Of a stretch of 64,000 nt of DNA, positions 56,191-64,000 are shown in pieces; position 1 is the stretch's first letter, and every line of letters begins with the position of its first letter. The stretch is taken from the NCBI GenBank assembly GCA_963842775.1, contig CAWJHQ010000012.1:124001-188000 (forward strand). The letters are read 5' to 3'. The notes beneath the pieces are model-generated. The model worked only from the letters and a program-made list of their open reading frames with translations. It was not told the DNA's origin and searched no databases. Origin of the DNA: R-RK-3 sp963842775 (GTDB lineage: Bacteria > Pseudomonadota > Alphaproteobacteria > Rhizobiales > Rhodomicrobiaceae). Position numbers and translations under genes: made by a program.

Positions 56191-57243
56191 TCAGGCCGCG
56201 TTGACCTGGTTGCGAGCCAAGGCCGCATCGACATTCGCGACCGTCTCGTCGATGGCGGCGTGCTCCATGCCGAGCGACCGGCCGATCAACTGGACCAGCT
56301 TGTCTACCCGCTCGATAAATGGCTGTCCCGCCATGACGGCCCGCGCGACGGATGACGGCCTTAGCAGGCTCTCGGCAGCTCCGGCATATTTCTCGAACGG
56401 AACCTGATCGGCAGCATCCGCGCCAAGCCGTCGGGTGACGGCATCGACATGGGCGTAGATTGCGCGCGACATCGCCAGATCGCCATGCACCGCGTCGCGG
56501 ATCGACACCGCATCGCCCCTCGTGATGCAGCGATAATTGCCGGTCAGCAGCATGCTCCACTTCGCCAGCGGGACGAACAGCGAATCGTGCACCTTCAGTT
56601 TCACCGGCACGTCCTTGCCGACGAGGCGGACGGCGGCGATATCGGCCTCCAGCTTTGCCAGCAGCTCGTTATGCGCGGTCTTGCCGAAGACAGCCGCCTT
56701 GAAATTGGTGGACAGGCCGACATGCAGCACGTTCGGCTTTTCCTCCGGCGGACGGAATGCCTGCGGGTCGGGAGAGCAGAGCGACATCAGCTCCGGCTCG
56801 AACCGCTCCCATATTCGGGGATTGGCGAAGGCGGTCTCCAGCCTGGAGGTGTCGAGGCCCGGGAGACGCTTCAGATAGGGCAGCGGCGGCATGTTCATGA
56901 TCGAGAGGCACGGCAGCTGAGCCTCGGCGATGCGGATGAGCAGCGTGCGGATGGAGTGCACGTTATATTGCGGCTCCTGCATCGCCAGCATGACGAGGTC
57001 ATAGCCCGCCGGATCGACCCGCTCGGGCGTCATGGCGTTCAGATGGCCCGGCAGATTCCTTGACAGGATCGCCCGGTGACCCGCCTCGCCCTTCAGCCTG
57101 ATGCGAACCTCGGTGCCGTGTTCATTGATCAGTTGCGCCGTCGCGGCACGGCAGACCAGCGTAACGTCATGGCCGGCCATCAGAAGCTTGGTGCCGAAGA
57201 GCGATCCGTAGGACGCGCCAAGGATGAGCACTTTATATCGCAT
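56191..57243 (-). CDS. ketopantoate reductase-like (ApbA/PanE) family dehydrogenase
   Basis: A 350-residue protein. KVLILGASYGSLFGTKLLMA is the dinucleotide-binding motif, and the C-terminal helical domain contains KWSMLLTGNYRCITRGD, which includes the family Lys/Asn region. It is longer than PanE (about 300), so another 2-oxo or hydroxy-acid substrate is likely. Stands between the antiporter and the bhc cluster, from which a repeat element separates it. Confidence 0.8.
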   Translation of the reverse strand: MRYKVLILGASYGSLFGTKLLMAGHDVTLVCRAATAQLINEHGTEVRIRLKGEAGHRAILSRNLPGHLNAMTPERVDPAGYDLVMLAMQEPQYNVHSIRTLLIRIAEAQLPCLSIMNMPPLPYLKRLPGLDTSRLETAFANPRIWERFEPELMSLCSPDPQAFRPPEEKPNVLHVGLSTNFKAAVFGKTAHNELLAKLEADIAAVRLVGKDVPVKLKVHDSLFVPLAKWSMLLTGNYRCITRGDAVSIRDAVHGDLAMSRAIYAHVDAVTRRLGADAADQVPFEKYAGAAESLLRPSSVARAVMAGQPFIERVDKLVQLIGRSLGMEHAAIDETVANVDAALARNQVNAA

Positions 57244-57416
57244 TTCCTCACTCCACCTTTCTCGCGGCGCGCGCAACCGGGCCGCTGTTTATGGAGCTGC
57301 CGCTTAGAGACCGGCCGCCAAGGCAATGCGCGGCACGGGCGGTGAATCGGTCGTTCACCGTGGGCGGCGGAGCCAGGGGCATGTTCGTCAATAAGCGGAG
57401 CAGCTTTATGCTTGGT

Positions 57417-57519
57417 CTAAGCGGGCATTCATTGGTTTCCCAACGAATGCCCGCTTAGATTTTGTTGTTATCGCAGAGTTTTTTCCCAAAACCGGGAAGG
57501 CCACTTTTGGGAACTCTGC
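57417..57519. repeat. compound two-hairpin intergenic element, copy 2
   Basis: Hairpin II (57417-57458) pairs CTAAGCGGGCATTCATTGG with CCAACGAATGCCCGCTTAG over 19 bp with one wobble. Hairpin I (57473-57519) has GCAGAGTT/AACTCTGC and an inner CCCAAAA/TTTTGGG read on the minus strand, with loop GTGGCCTTCCCGG. The order and spacer length match copy 1 at 17624-17727 in the opposite orientation, while stem bases differ in pairs. Confidence 0.8.
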
Positions 57520-57574
57520 TCGGGGCCGGAGCAGCTTCATGGACGTATCTCCGGCGCGGTATCCGTCTCGAAAG

Positions 57575-58540
57575 TCAGAATTCAATATTGATTGCGACAC
57601 CTTCGGCGACTGCGATATCGACCACCGCCGATGCCACGGCAAGATCCTGCAGCCCCACACCGGTGCCGTCGAACAGGGTGATCTCATCGCTCCTGGACCG
57701 GCCGGGATGATCTCCGTTGATCACTGCCCCAAGAGGCGTAACGGCATTCTGCGTTATCAGGCCCCGGCTGATCGCGTGCTGGCATTCGCCGATCGAGATC
57801 GACTGCGCCACCTCATCGGTAAAGAGGGTGGCGGCGGCGACCAGTTCGGCCTCGACTTCCTGCTTGCCCTTGGTGTCGGTGCCCATGCAGGCGAGATGCG
57901 TGCCGGGCTTGACATGGGCGCGTTTGAGGCTGGGCGAAAAGCTGGAGGTGATGGTGATGATCACATCCGCCTCCGCGCCGAGCCGGTCCAGATCGACGGC
58001 CTCGAAGGGCACGTCGGCTTCGCGGGCCGTTTGCTCGAGGCGCGACAGCATCTCCGGATGGAAATTCCAGCCGATCACCTTCTCGAAGTCGCGCTGCTCT
58101 AGCGCCGCGCGCAATTGAAACGCCGACTGGAACCCGGCCCCAACCATGCCGAGCACCTTGGAATCCTTCCGCGCCAGATATTTGATCGAGATCGCCGAGG
58201 CGGCGGCGGTGCGGATCGCGGTCAGATAGTTGCCGCCCACCATCGCCCTCGGCTTGCCGGTATCGGCATCGAACAGGAAGACGGTCGACTGATGGTTCGT
58301 CAGGCCCCGGCTTTCGTTCCCCGGCCAGTAGCCGCCGGCTTTGAGCCCGAGAACAAGCGCGGCGCGGTCGAAGCCCGATTTGAAACCGTACAGCGCATCC
58401 GCATGACCGATCGCCTCGCGGATGACCGGGAAGTTGTAGGCGTCCCCGCGCGCCATGGCGCCGAATACGGCCTCCACGGCGCGGAAGGCCTCCGATCTGC
58501 CGAAGATCTCGCGGCAGGTCTCTTCCCTGACGATGATCAT
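57575..58540 (-). CDS. bhcD: iminosuccinate reductase (BhcD), ornithine cyclodeaminase family
   Basis: A 321-residue NAD(P)H enzyme of the beta-hydroxyaspartate cycle that reduces iminosuccinate to aspartate. The Rossmann motif MVGAGFQSAFQLRAALEQRD, the N-terminal substrate region ALYGFKSGFDRAAL and MVGGNYLTAIRTAAASA follow the ornithine cyclodeaminase/mu-crystallin fold. Family membership alone is broad; the exact bhcABCD order makes the call. Start ATG 58540 follows bhcC by 10 bp. Confidence 0.9.
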   Translation of the reverse strand: MIIVREETCREIFGRSEAFRAVEAVFGAMARGDAYNFPVIREAIGHADALYGFKSGFDRAALVLGLKAGGYWPGNESRGLTNHQSTVFLFDADTGKPRAMVGGNYLTAIRTAAASAISIKYLARKDSKVLGMVGAGFQSAFQLRAALEQRDFEKVIGWNFHPEMLSRLEQTAREADVPFEAVDLDRLGAEADVIITITSSFSPSLKRAHVKPGTHLACMGTDTKGKQEVEAELVAAATLFTDEVAQSISIGECQHAISRGLITQNAVTPLGAVINGDHPGRSRSDEITLFDGTGVGLQDLAVASAVVDIAVAEGVAINIEF

Positions 58541-58550
58541 GTTCCCCGCC

Positions 58551-59708
58551 TCAATACGCTTTGCCGCGCGCGGAAACCGGCCACAACGCTTCGACCTTGC
58601 CGCCGCGAACGCCGACATACCAATCATGCACATTGCAGGTCGGATCGCAGTGGCCGGGCACCAGCTTCAGCTTTTCATTGATCTTCAGCGCGCCGGTCGG
58701 ATCGGAGATGACACCGTGCTCGTCGGAGCATTTGATATATTCGACATCGCTCCGCCCGAAGACGTAGGGCAGGCCGCTATCGACCGATTGCGCCTTGAGG
58801 CCGGCATCGCAGATCGCCTTGTCCGCCTTGGCGTGGCTCATCACCGATGTGAGGATGAACAGCGCATTCTTGAACTCGGAGATGCGCTCGCCCTTCTCGT
58901 CATGAATGCGCCCGTAATCGGCATCCATGAAGGCGTAGGAGCCGCATTGCAGCTCGTTATAGACGCGGGAATTGCCTTCGAAATAATAGGAGCCGGTGCC
59001 GCCGCCGCCGACGATATCGCATTCGAAGCCCGCGGCCCGCAGCATGTCGACCGAGCGCTTGACCATCTCGACGGCGATATCGATCTTGGCCTTGCGGTCC
59101 GCATAATTCTGCATGTGCTGCATGGCGCCCTGATAGGCCTGGAGCCCGGAAAACTTCAGACCCGGCGCGGCTTCGATCGCAAGCGCGAGCTGGACGACCG
59201 GTTCGCCCGCCTGCACGCCGCAGCGGCCCGCGCCGCAATCGATTTCGACCAGGCATTCGATGGTGGTGCCGTGCTTCTGGGCGGCGGCGGAAAGGTCGGC
59301 AACGTTGCCGATGTCGTCGACGCAGCAGATCGTGCGCGCGCCGAGCTTCGGCATGCGGGCCAGGCGGTCGATCTTCGCCAGGTCGCGCACCTGGTTGGAG
59401 ACCAGCACATCCTTGATGCCGCCGCGCGCGAACACTTCGGCTTCGCTGACCTTCTGGCAGCACACGCCGACGGCATCGCCCAGCGTATGCTGCAGCTTGG
59501 CGAGGTCGACCGATTTGTGCATCTTGCCATGGACGCGGTGGCGCACGCCCATCTTGGCGCAGAAGTCGCGCATCGCCTTGATGTTGTATTCCAGCGCATC
59601 GAGATCGACCACGAGGCAGGGCGTCTGGATATCGGCCTCGTTCATGCCGATCGCCGCCGGGACGTCGTAACCGACTTCGAGTTCGGCCAGTTTCGCGTGA
59701 ACATTCAT
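58551..59708 (-). CDS. bhcC: beta-hydroxyaspartate aldolase (BhcC), DSD1/alanine-racemase-like fold
   Basis: A 385-residue PLP enzyme that condenses glycine and glyoxylate to (2R,3S)-beta-hydroxyaspartate. IQTPCLVVDLDALEYNIKAM and VRHRVHGKMHKSVDLAKLQH hold the PLP lysine. The metal site is in LVPGHCDPTCNVHDWYVG. ATG 59708 has GGAGG 7 nt upstream, preferred over a longer frame. D-threonine/D-serine aldolase or dehydratase activity is the general family alternative. Confidence 0.92.
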   Translation of the reverse strand: MNVHAKLAELEVGYDVPAAIGMNEADIQTPCLVVDLDALEYNIKAMRDFCAKMGVRHRVHGKMHKSVDLAKLQHTLGDAVGVCCQKVSEAEVFARGGIKDVLVSNQVRDLAKIDRLARMPKLGARTICCVDDIGNVADLSAAAQKHGTTIECLVEIDCGAGRCGVQAGEPVVQLALAIEAAPGLKFSGLQAYQGAMQHMQNYADRKAKIDIAVEMVKRSVDMLRAAGFECDIVGGGGTGSYYFEGNSRVYNELQCGSYAFMDADYGRIHDEKGERISEFKNALFILTSVMSHAKADKAICDAGLKAQSVDSGLPYVFGRSDVEYIKCSDEHGVISDPTGALKINEKLKLVPGHCDPTCNVHDWYVGVRGGKVEALWPVSARGKAY

Positions 59709-59724
59709 GGTCTCGCCTCCAAGG

Positions 59725-60705
59725 TCAGTTCTTGTGCCAGGGCAGTTTGCCGAGATCGACATTGCCGCCGGTGATGATGATGCCGACGCGCTTGCCGGCG
59801 AAAAGCTCGCGGTTCTTGATGATTGTCGCCAGCGGCACGGCGCTCGACGGCTCCATCACGATCTTCATGCGCTCCCAGGTGAGCCGCATCGCGGCGACGA
59901 TCTCTTCCTCGGACGCGGTGAGGATGTCGGTCACCTTGGCTGAAACGAAGTGCCAGGTCAGGTCCTTCAGCGGCACCTTCAGGCCGTCGGCTACGGTGTT
60001 GGGCGCGTCGTCGGCAATGATGTATCCCGCCTTGAAGCTGCGATAGGCGTCGTCGGCCTGCTCCGGTTCGGCCGCGTAGATGGCGACGGAGGGCGCGATC
60101 GCCGACAGGGTCAGGCATGTGCCGGAGACCATGCCGCCGCCGCCGATCGGCGCGATGACGGCGTCGAGCTCGCCCAGCTCGTCCATGAGTTCCCTGGCGC
60201 AGGTCCCCTGTCCGGCAATGACGCGCGGATCATTGTAGGGATGCACGAAATCCGCGCCGGTGCTGGCGACCACTTCGGCGAAAACCGCCTCGCGCGAGGA
60301 TGTGCTTGGCTCGCATTCGACGATCGTTCCGCCATAGCCGCGAACGGCCGCCTTCTTCGCTTCCGGCGCCGTGCGGGGCATGACGACCGTGACGGGAATG
60401 CCCCGGCGGCCCGCGGCGTAGGCAAGCGACAGGCCGTGATTGCCGGATGAATGGGTGGCGACGCCGCGCTTCGCCTTCTCTTCGCCGAGGCCGAACACGG
60501 CGTTGGATGCGCCGCGCGCCTTGAAGGCCCCGGCCTTCTGGAAGTTCTCGCATTTGAAGAACAGCTTGGCGCCCGTCAGCTCATTCATGAACGCGCTGGT
60601 CAGCACCGGCGTGCGGTGAATATAGGGCTTGATCCGCTCATGAGCGGCGAGGACGTCGTCATAGGTCGGAATTGCCAGGCCGTCGGGTGTGGTGTGCATG
60701 TTCAT
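59725..60705 (-). CDS. bhcB: beta-hydroxyaspartate dehydratase (BhcB), threonine/serine dehydratase family
   Basis: A 326-residue fold-type II PLP enzyme that dehydrates beta-hydroxyaspartate to iminosuccinate. The PLP lysine is in ENFQKAGAFKARGASNAVF, the substrate loop is SSGNHGLSLA, and the phosphate is held by APIGGGGMVSG. It starts 4 bp after bhcA. Threonine dehydratase or serine racemase is the alternative without context. Confidence 0.92.
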   Translation of the reverse strand: MNMHTTPDGLAIPTYDDVLAAHERIKPYIHRTPVLTSAFMNELTGAKLFFKCENFQKAGAFKARGASNAVFGLGEEKAKRGVATHSSGNHGLSLAYAAGRRGIPVTVVMPRTAPEAKKAAVRGYGGTIVECEPSTSSREAVFAEVVASTGADFVHPYNDPRVIAGQGTCARELMDELGELDAVIAPIGGGGMVSGTCLTLSAIAPSVAIYAAEPEQADDAYRSFKAGYIIADDAPNTVADGLKVPLKDLTWHFVSAKVTDILTASEEEIVAAMRLTWERMKIVMEPSSAVPLATIIKNRELFAGKRVGIIITGGNVDLGKLPWHKN

Positions 60706-60709
60706 GGCT

Positions 60710-61900
60710 TCACGCCGCCTTCATCTGAACGGTCCGGCAGCTGGTGCGGTAATGTTCCTGCGCGGCGGCCACGCCGGCGCCGAGGCGGACCGGCAGGCCG
60801 AGGTCCACCATGACCATCTCCGCCGTGGCGATGCCGGACAGGGCCATCACGTCGGTCATGGAACCGAGATGCCCTATGCGGAAAACCTTCCCCGCGACGT
60901 CGCCGAGGCCGACACCGAACGCGACGCCATATTTGGCTGCGGCGTGGGTGACGATCCTGGTTGCGTCGAAGCCGGTCGGCGTGACGACGGCGCTGACCGT
61001 ATCGGAATAGAGCCTCGGCTCCTTCGCGCAAAGACCGAGCCCCCAGGCGGCAACGGCTCTGCGCACGCCCTCGGCGATGCGGAAGTGCCTTTCAAAGACG
61101 TTTTCGAGCCCTTCCGCCTCAAGCATGCGGATGGAAAGGTCGAGGCCGCGGATCAGGTTCACGGGCGGCGTGTAGGGGAAGCCGCCATTTTCGTTGGATC
61201 GGAGCATGTCGCGGAAATCGAAGAAGCAGCGCGTGCACCTTGCGGCGGCCATCGCCTCCTTCGCCTTGGGGCTGATCCCGAGGATCGCCAACCCGGCAGG
61301 CAGCATGAAGCCCTTCTGCGAACCCGTGATCGCAATGTCGACGCCCCATTCGTCCATGCGGAAATCCATGGACGCAATCGAGCTGACGCCGTCGACGAAG
61401 AGCATGGCGGGATGGTTCGCGGCGTCGAGCGCGCGGCGGACGGCGGCGATGTCGCTGCGCACGCCCGTGGCAGTCTCATTATGCGTGACGAGGACGGCGC
61501 GGATCGCATGCGTCCTGTCCGCTCTCAGCGCCTTCTCGAATTGATCCGCAGGCGCGCCGCGGCCCCATTCCTCCTCGATCACGCGGACATCGAGCCCGTG
61601 GCGATTGCACAGATCGATCCAGCGATGGGAGAACATGCCGTGGCGGGCCGCGAGAACCGTGTCGCCGGGCGACAGCGTGTTGGTAATCGCGGCTTCCCAC
61701 GCGCCTGTCCCAGTAGAGGGCAAGATGATCGTTTCCGCGTGGTGTGTCTTGAGAACGCGCCTGATGCCATCCAGCGCCGGCCTCAGCATCTCTACGAATA
61801 CGGGCGAGCGGTGATCGATTGTTGGGAAGTCGATTGCCCGACGCAGCTCTTCGGGAATATTTGTCGGTCCGGGAATGAAAACCGGATTCTGCGTGGACAT
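60710..61900 (-). CDS. bhcA: aspartate-glyoxylate aminotransferase (BhcA), class V
   Basis: A 396-residue fold-type I PLP enzyme converting glyoxylate and aspartate to glycine and oxaloacetate. FIPGPTNIPEELRRAIDFPT is the class V start, TGTGAWEAAITNTLSPGD follows, and the PLP lysine is in AITGSQKGFMLPAGL. ATG 61900 has GGAGG 6 nt upstream. It is the first gene of the bhcABCD operon, divergent from bhcR. Confidence 0.93.
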   Translation of the reverse strand: MSTQNPVFIPGPTNIPEELRRAIDFPTIDHRSPVFVEMLRPALDGIRRVLKTHHAETIILPSTGTGAWEAAITNTLSPGDTVLAARHGMFSHRWIDLCNRHGLDVRVIEEEWGRGAPADQFEKALRADRTHAIRAVLVTHNETATGVRSDIAAVRRALDAANHPAMLFVDGVSSIASMDFRMDEWGVDIAITGSQKGFMLPAGLAILGISPKAKEAMAAARCTRCFFDFRDMLRSNENGGFPYTPPVNLIRGLDLSIRMLEAEGLENVFERHFRIAEGVRRAVAAWGLGLCAKEPRLYSDTVSAVVTPTGFDATRIVTHAAAKYGVAFGVGLGDVAGKVFRIGHLGSMTDVMALSGIATAEMVMVDLGLPVRLGAGVAAAQEHYRTSCRTVQMKAA

Positions 61901-61978
61901 TCTTTGCCTCCCAGTTTTTCCTCAGGCTGATGAGGACCTTTCTTAAAGGTTAACCTGCATGGCGCGCCTGTTCAATTT

Positions 61979-62071
61979 TTTTGAAATGTTTTTTCAAAAT
62001 CGGATATGTTCAAACACGGTACTGATATTCAAAGGGATTTGATTTTTTCAAATACTGAAAGCATATTTCAG
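61979..62071. promoter_or_regulatory. three AT-rich dyads in the bhcA-bhcR divergent promoter
   Basis: Dyads with 5-nt centres: TTTTGAAA-N5-TTTCAAAA (61979-61999), ATTTGA-N5-TCAAAT (62037-62053) and CTGAAA-N5-TTTCAG (62055-62071). They stand out from GC-rich surroundings and lie between the two start codons. They are candidate BhcR (IclR-type) operators controlling both directions. Confidence 0.6.
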
Positions 62072-62091
62072 AAAATCATGAGGAGCAGGCT

Positions 62092-62924
62092 GTGAACGCC
62101 ATTACCGGCAGAAATCGGGGCCGCCCAAAAGCCTTTCACGACAAGTCGCAGGACGTGATCATCCAGTCGCTCGACCGCGCCATCGACGTGCTGAAGACGG
62201 TTGCGTCCGGCAGCGGCATGACATTGACCAGGATCGCGGAGACCGGAGGGCAGTCGGCGGCAACCTGCTACCGGATCCTTACGACGCTGAACAAGCACCG
62301 CATCGTCGAATTCGATGAGACGAGTCAGCTTTGGTATATCGGGCTGGAAGGCTTCCGGATCGGCATGAATTTCGTTGGACGGACCCGCATCGCCGAGCAA
62401 AGCCGCCCCGTCATGCAGCGCATCATGAGCGAGACCGGGGAGACCGCGAACCTCGCCATACTCGATCGCGGCGAAGTGACCTTCATCAGCCAGGTCGAAA
62501 CCCATGAACCTATCCGGGCGTTTTTTCGGCCGGGTACGCGGGGCCCCGGACATGCCTCGGGGATCGGCAAGGCGATCATGGCATTTCTGCCCGAAGACCA
62601 GGCGCGCGCCTCGCTCCCCGAGGACCTGCCGCGCTATACAGCGAACACGATCACGACGCGCGAAGTCCTTCATGGACGAACTGGCCGCGATCCGCGCCCG
62701 CGGCTTCGCCATCGACAATGAGGAGCGCACGGAGGGCATGCGCTGCATCGCGGCTCCCGTGTTCAATGCCTATGGCGAGGCTATTGCGGGCGTATCGCTG
62801 TCAGGGCCATCGGTGCGGGTAAAGCCGGGGCGCGATGCGGAATTCGGCTCATTGATCAAGCATGCGGCGGATGAGATTACGCGGGCGACCGGCGGGATCG
62901 TCAAGAAGTCCGTCAGGCGGGTGA
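62092..62924 (+). pseudogene. bhcR: IclR family regulator of the beta-hydroxyaspartate cycle (BhcR), frameshifted
   Basis: wHTH (IIQSLDRAIDVLKTVASGSG, TLTRIAETGGQSAATCYRIL) and the IclR effector domain (NLAILDRGEVTFISQVETHE, GHASGIGKAIMAFLPEDQAR) are followed, after one extra G near 62674, by DELAAIRARGFAIDNEERTE and IAAPVFNAYGEAIAGVSLSG. Start GTG 62092 has AGGAG 6 nt upstream. The shifted frame runs on without a stop to the next gene; the end at TGA 62924 assumes one more small error. BhcR homologues sense glyoxylate. Confidence 0.82.
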
Positions 62925-63025
62925 TTGCCGCGCCTTCACAAGCGCCACCCCGCTGTCATCCAGGCGACATTTGCGTATGCGATAGACGAGCTACACACCA
63001 ACTTCGCGCGGTCGAGGAGCGCCGC

Positions 63026-63883
63026 ATGGCTCGCATTGTCGTTCTGTCCGACATCCATCTGTCGCCTACCCATGGGTTCTTCTGGCAGAACTGGTGCGTC
63101 GCACGCGACTTCGCGAACATGCTCGATCCCGACGCGGTCATCGTCAATGGAGATCTGTGCATCAATGGTCCTGACAGCGACGCCGAAATGGCATTCGCCG
63201 CGTCAGCGCTGCGCGATCTCGGCAAAACCGTCTTCGCTCTGCCGGGCAATCACGATGTGGGTGACGAGCCTCCCGGGCAGGATGCGGAGCAAATCGTCAA
63301 TGCTGAGCGCCTTGCTCGCTGGCGCCGTTTCCTGGGACCTGACCGCTGGAGTTTCGGCGCGGGCGCCTGGCAGCTGATCGGCGCGAACGCTCAGCTGTTC
63401 GGATCCGGCTTGCCGCAGGAAGCCGAGCAGCGCGACTGGCTGAATGAGCAAATTTCTGCGGCCGGCAGCAAGCCGATCGCCTTGTTCCTACATAAGCCGC
63501 TTTTCCTCGACAGCCCCGATGAGAACGCCCTGTCGCCCCTCTGTACGCCGCCCGCGGCCCGCAAGCTGCTATTGGAGCTGATCAAGGGTTCTGGCATTCG
63601 GCTTGTGGTAAGCGGACATCTGCATCAGTACCGGGAAATGGCGGTCGACGGCATCCATTATGTCTGGCTGCCAGCGGTGGCCTTCGCGGCGCCAATCTCG
63701 GTCGGCGGCCATCGAAACTGCGGCCTCGCAATCCTCGATTTCAGCATCGAGGCCGGGGACATCCGGATCGAATATCCGCCCGGCCTTATCTCCCATGACC
63801 TCGACGCCATCAAACACCATGGCCGCTACGCTTTCCTGCGCGATATGCCGCCGTGCCCGCCCACCTTCAGTCGGAGCACCTAA
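63026..63883 (+). CDS. metallophosphoesterase family protein
   Basis: A 285-residue calcineurin-like phosphoesterase. The metal-binding set is complete: LSDIHLSP, VNGDLCINGPDSD, ALPGNHDVGDE, LFLHKPLF and VVSGHLHQYRE. It resembles CpdA/Icc-type or 3',5'-cyclic nucleotide-like phosphodiesterases; substrate unknown. GGAG stands 6 nt before ATG 63026. It is followed 1 bp later by a PhoX-like gene. Confidence 0.9.
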   Translation: MARIVVLSDIHLSPTHGFFWQNWCVARDFANMLDPDAVIVNGDLCINGPDSDAEMAFAASALRDLGKTVFALPGNHDVGDEPPGQDAEQIVNAERLARWRRFLGPDRWSFGAGAWQLIGANAQLFGSGLPQEAEQRDWLNEQISAAGSKPIALFLHKPLFLDSPDENALSPLCTPPAARKLLLELIKGSGIRLVVSGHLHQYREMAVDGIHYVWLPAVAFAAPISVGGHRNCGLAILDFSIEAGDIRIEYPPGLISHDLDAIKHHGRYAFLRDMPPCPPTFSRST

Positions 63884-63884
63884 G

Positions 63885-64000
63885 ATGACCCATGCAGAAT
63901 TTAAGAGCAGCGCGCTTGAAGGAGCAGAAGGAGACGGTCTGAACCCGTCGGGCAATCGCACCATGGGCGAGGTCATCGCGGCGCGCTTCTCGCGGCGGGA
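63885..64000 (+). CDS. PhoX/DUF839 family phosphatase, N-terminal fragment
   Basis: The window ends after 38 codons. The sequence includes GLNPSGNRTMGEVIAARFSR followed by R, which matches the lead-in and twin-arginine motif of PhoX-like Tat-exported phosphatases. The ATG lies one base after the metallophosphoesterase stop, so the two are co-transcribed, suggesting phosphate-ester use. Confidence 0.6.
   Translation, partial: MTHAEFKSSALEGAEGDGLNPSGNRTMGEVIAARFSRR

Noticed and set aside
58455..59774. Long plus-strand open frame (439 codons) opposite bhcC and bhcD
   Set aside because: Antisense to conserved PLP and Rossmann motifs; typical GC-rich shadow frame.

Overview
The window is GC-rich, densely coded DNA from an alphaproteobacterium, most likely of the order Hyphomicrobiales (Rhizobiales). 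The reasons are the very high number of periplasmic-binding-protein ABC importers, the Rhizobiales-style GTGG...CCGG palindromic intergenic repeats (three copies), a bhcR-bhcABCD cluster, and a TonB/PCuAC/DUF2946 metal block. Species cannot be fixed from the sequence alone.

Layout. 0-2.6 kb: amino-acid ABC importer (minus) and a divergent IclR regulator. 2.6-15.8 kb: an amino-sugar locus. The minus-strand arm carries murQ, a CUT1 importer (binding protein, two permeases, UgpC-like ATPase), a Gfo/Idh/MocA oxidoreductase and a CUT2 importer. The divergent plus arm carries a BadF-type kinase, a GntR regulator, a double-SIS deaminase-like protein and nagA. Together they suggest uptake of MurNAc/GlcNAc-type sugars, phosphorylation, lactyl-ether cleavage, deacetylation and deamination. 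16-29.4 kb: a regulatory and accessory zone with a sensor kinase lacking its phospho-acceptor His, TetR/GST, a broken methyltransferase, PhnB-like/SDR with a divergent LysR, two paralogous serine hydrolases, a broken BTAD-AAA regulator and a DUF4242 protein. 29.6-38.1 kb: a hydroxy-acid-like catabolic locus (polar amino-acid-type ABC importer, lactonase-like amidohydrolase, PdxA-like and two HIBADH-like dehydrogenases, two binding proteins) under a divergent GntR/FCD regulator. 38.5-43 kb: a second CUT1 importer. 43.0-43.5 kb: a serine-recombinase remnant abutting tRNA-Asn. 43.6-57.2 kb: mostly housekeeping and envelope genes (MpaB-like, YihY, ATP-dependent DNA ligase, PCuAC, DUF2946, ExbD/ExbB/TonB, flavodoxin, RfbD/RfbC, ABC exporter, CPA2 antiporter, PanE-like). 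57.5-62.9 kb: complete beta-hydroxyaspartate cycle genes bhcD-C-B-A with divergent bhcR, for glyoxylate/glycolate assimilation. 63-64 kb: metallophosphoesterase and the start of a PhoX-like phosphatase.

Quality caveat. About twenty genes are interrupted by single-base frameshifts. Roughly two dozen are +1 and about six are -1, and each is repaired by one base to give a normal full-length family member. This pattern looks more like assembly or sequencing error than decay. Such genes are entered over their full span and marked as frameshifted. The best candidates for new biology are the two-hairpin intergenic element with compensatory base changes (17.6 and 57.4 kb), the exact 22-bp inverted repeat framing a divergent promoter (21.6 kb), the His-less sensor kinase and the tandem repeats in front of the BTAD regulator.
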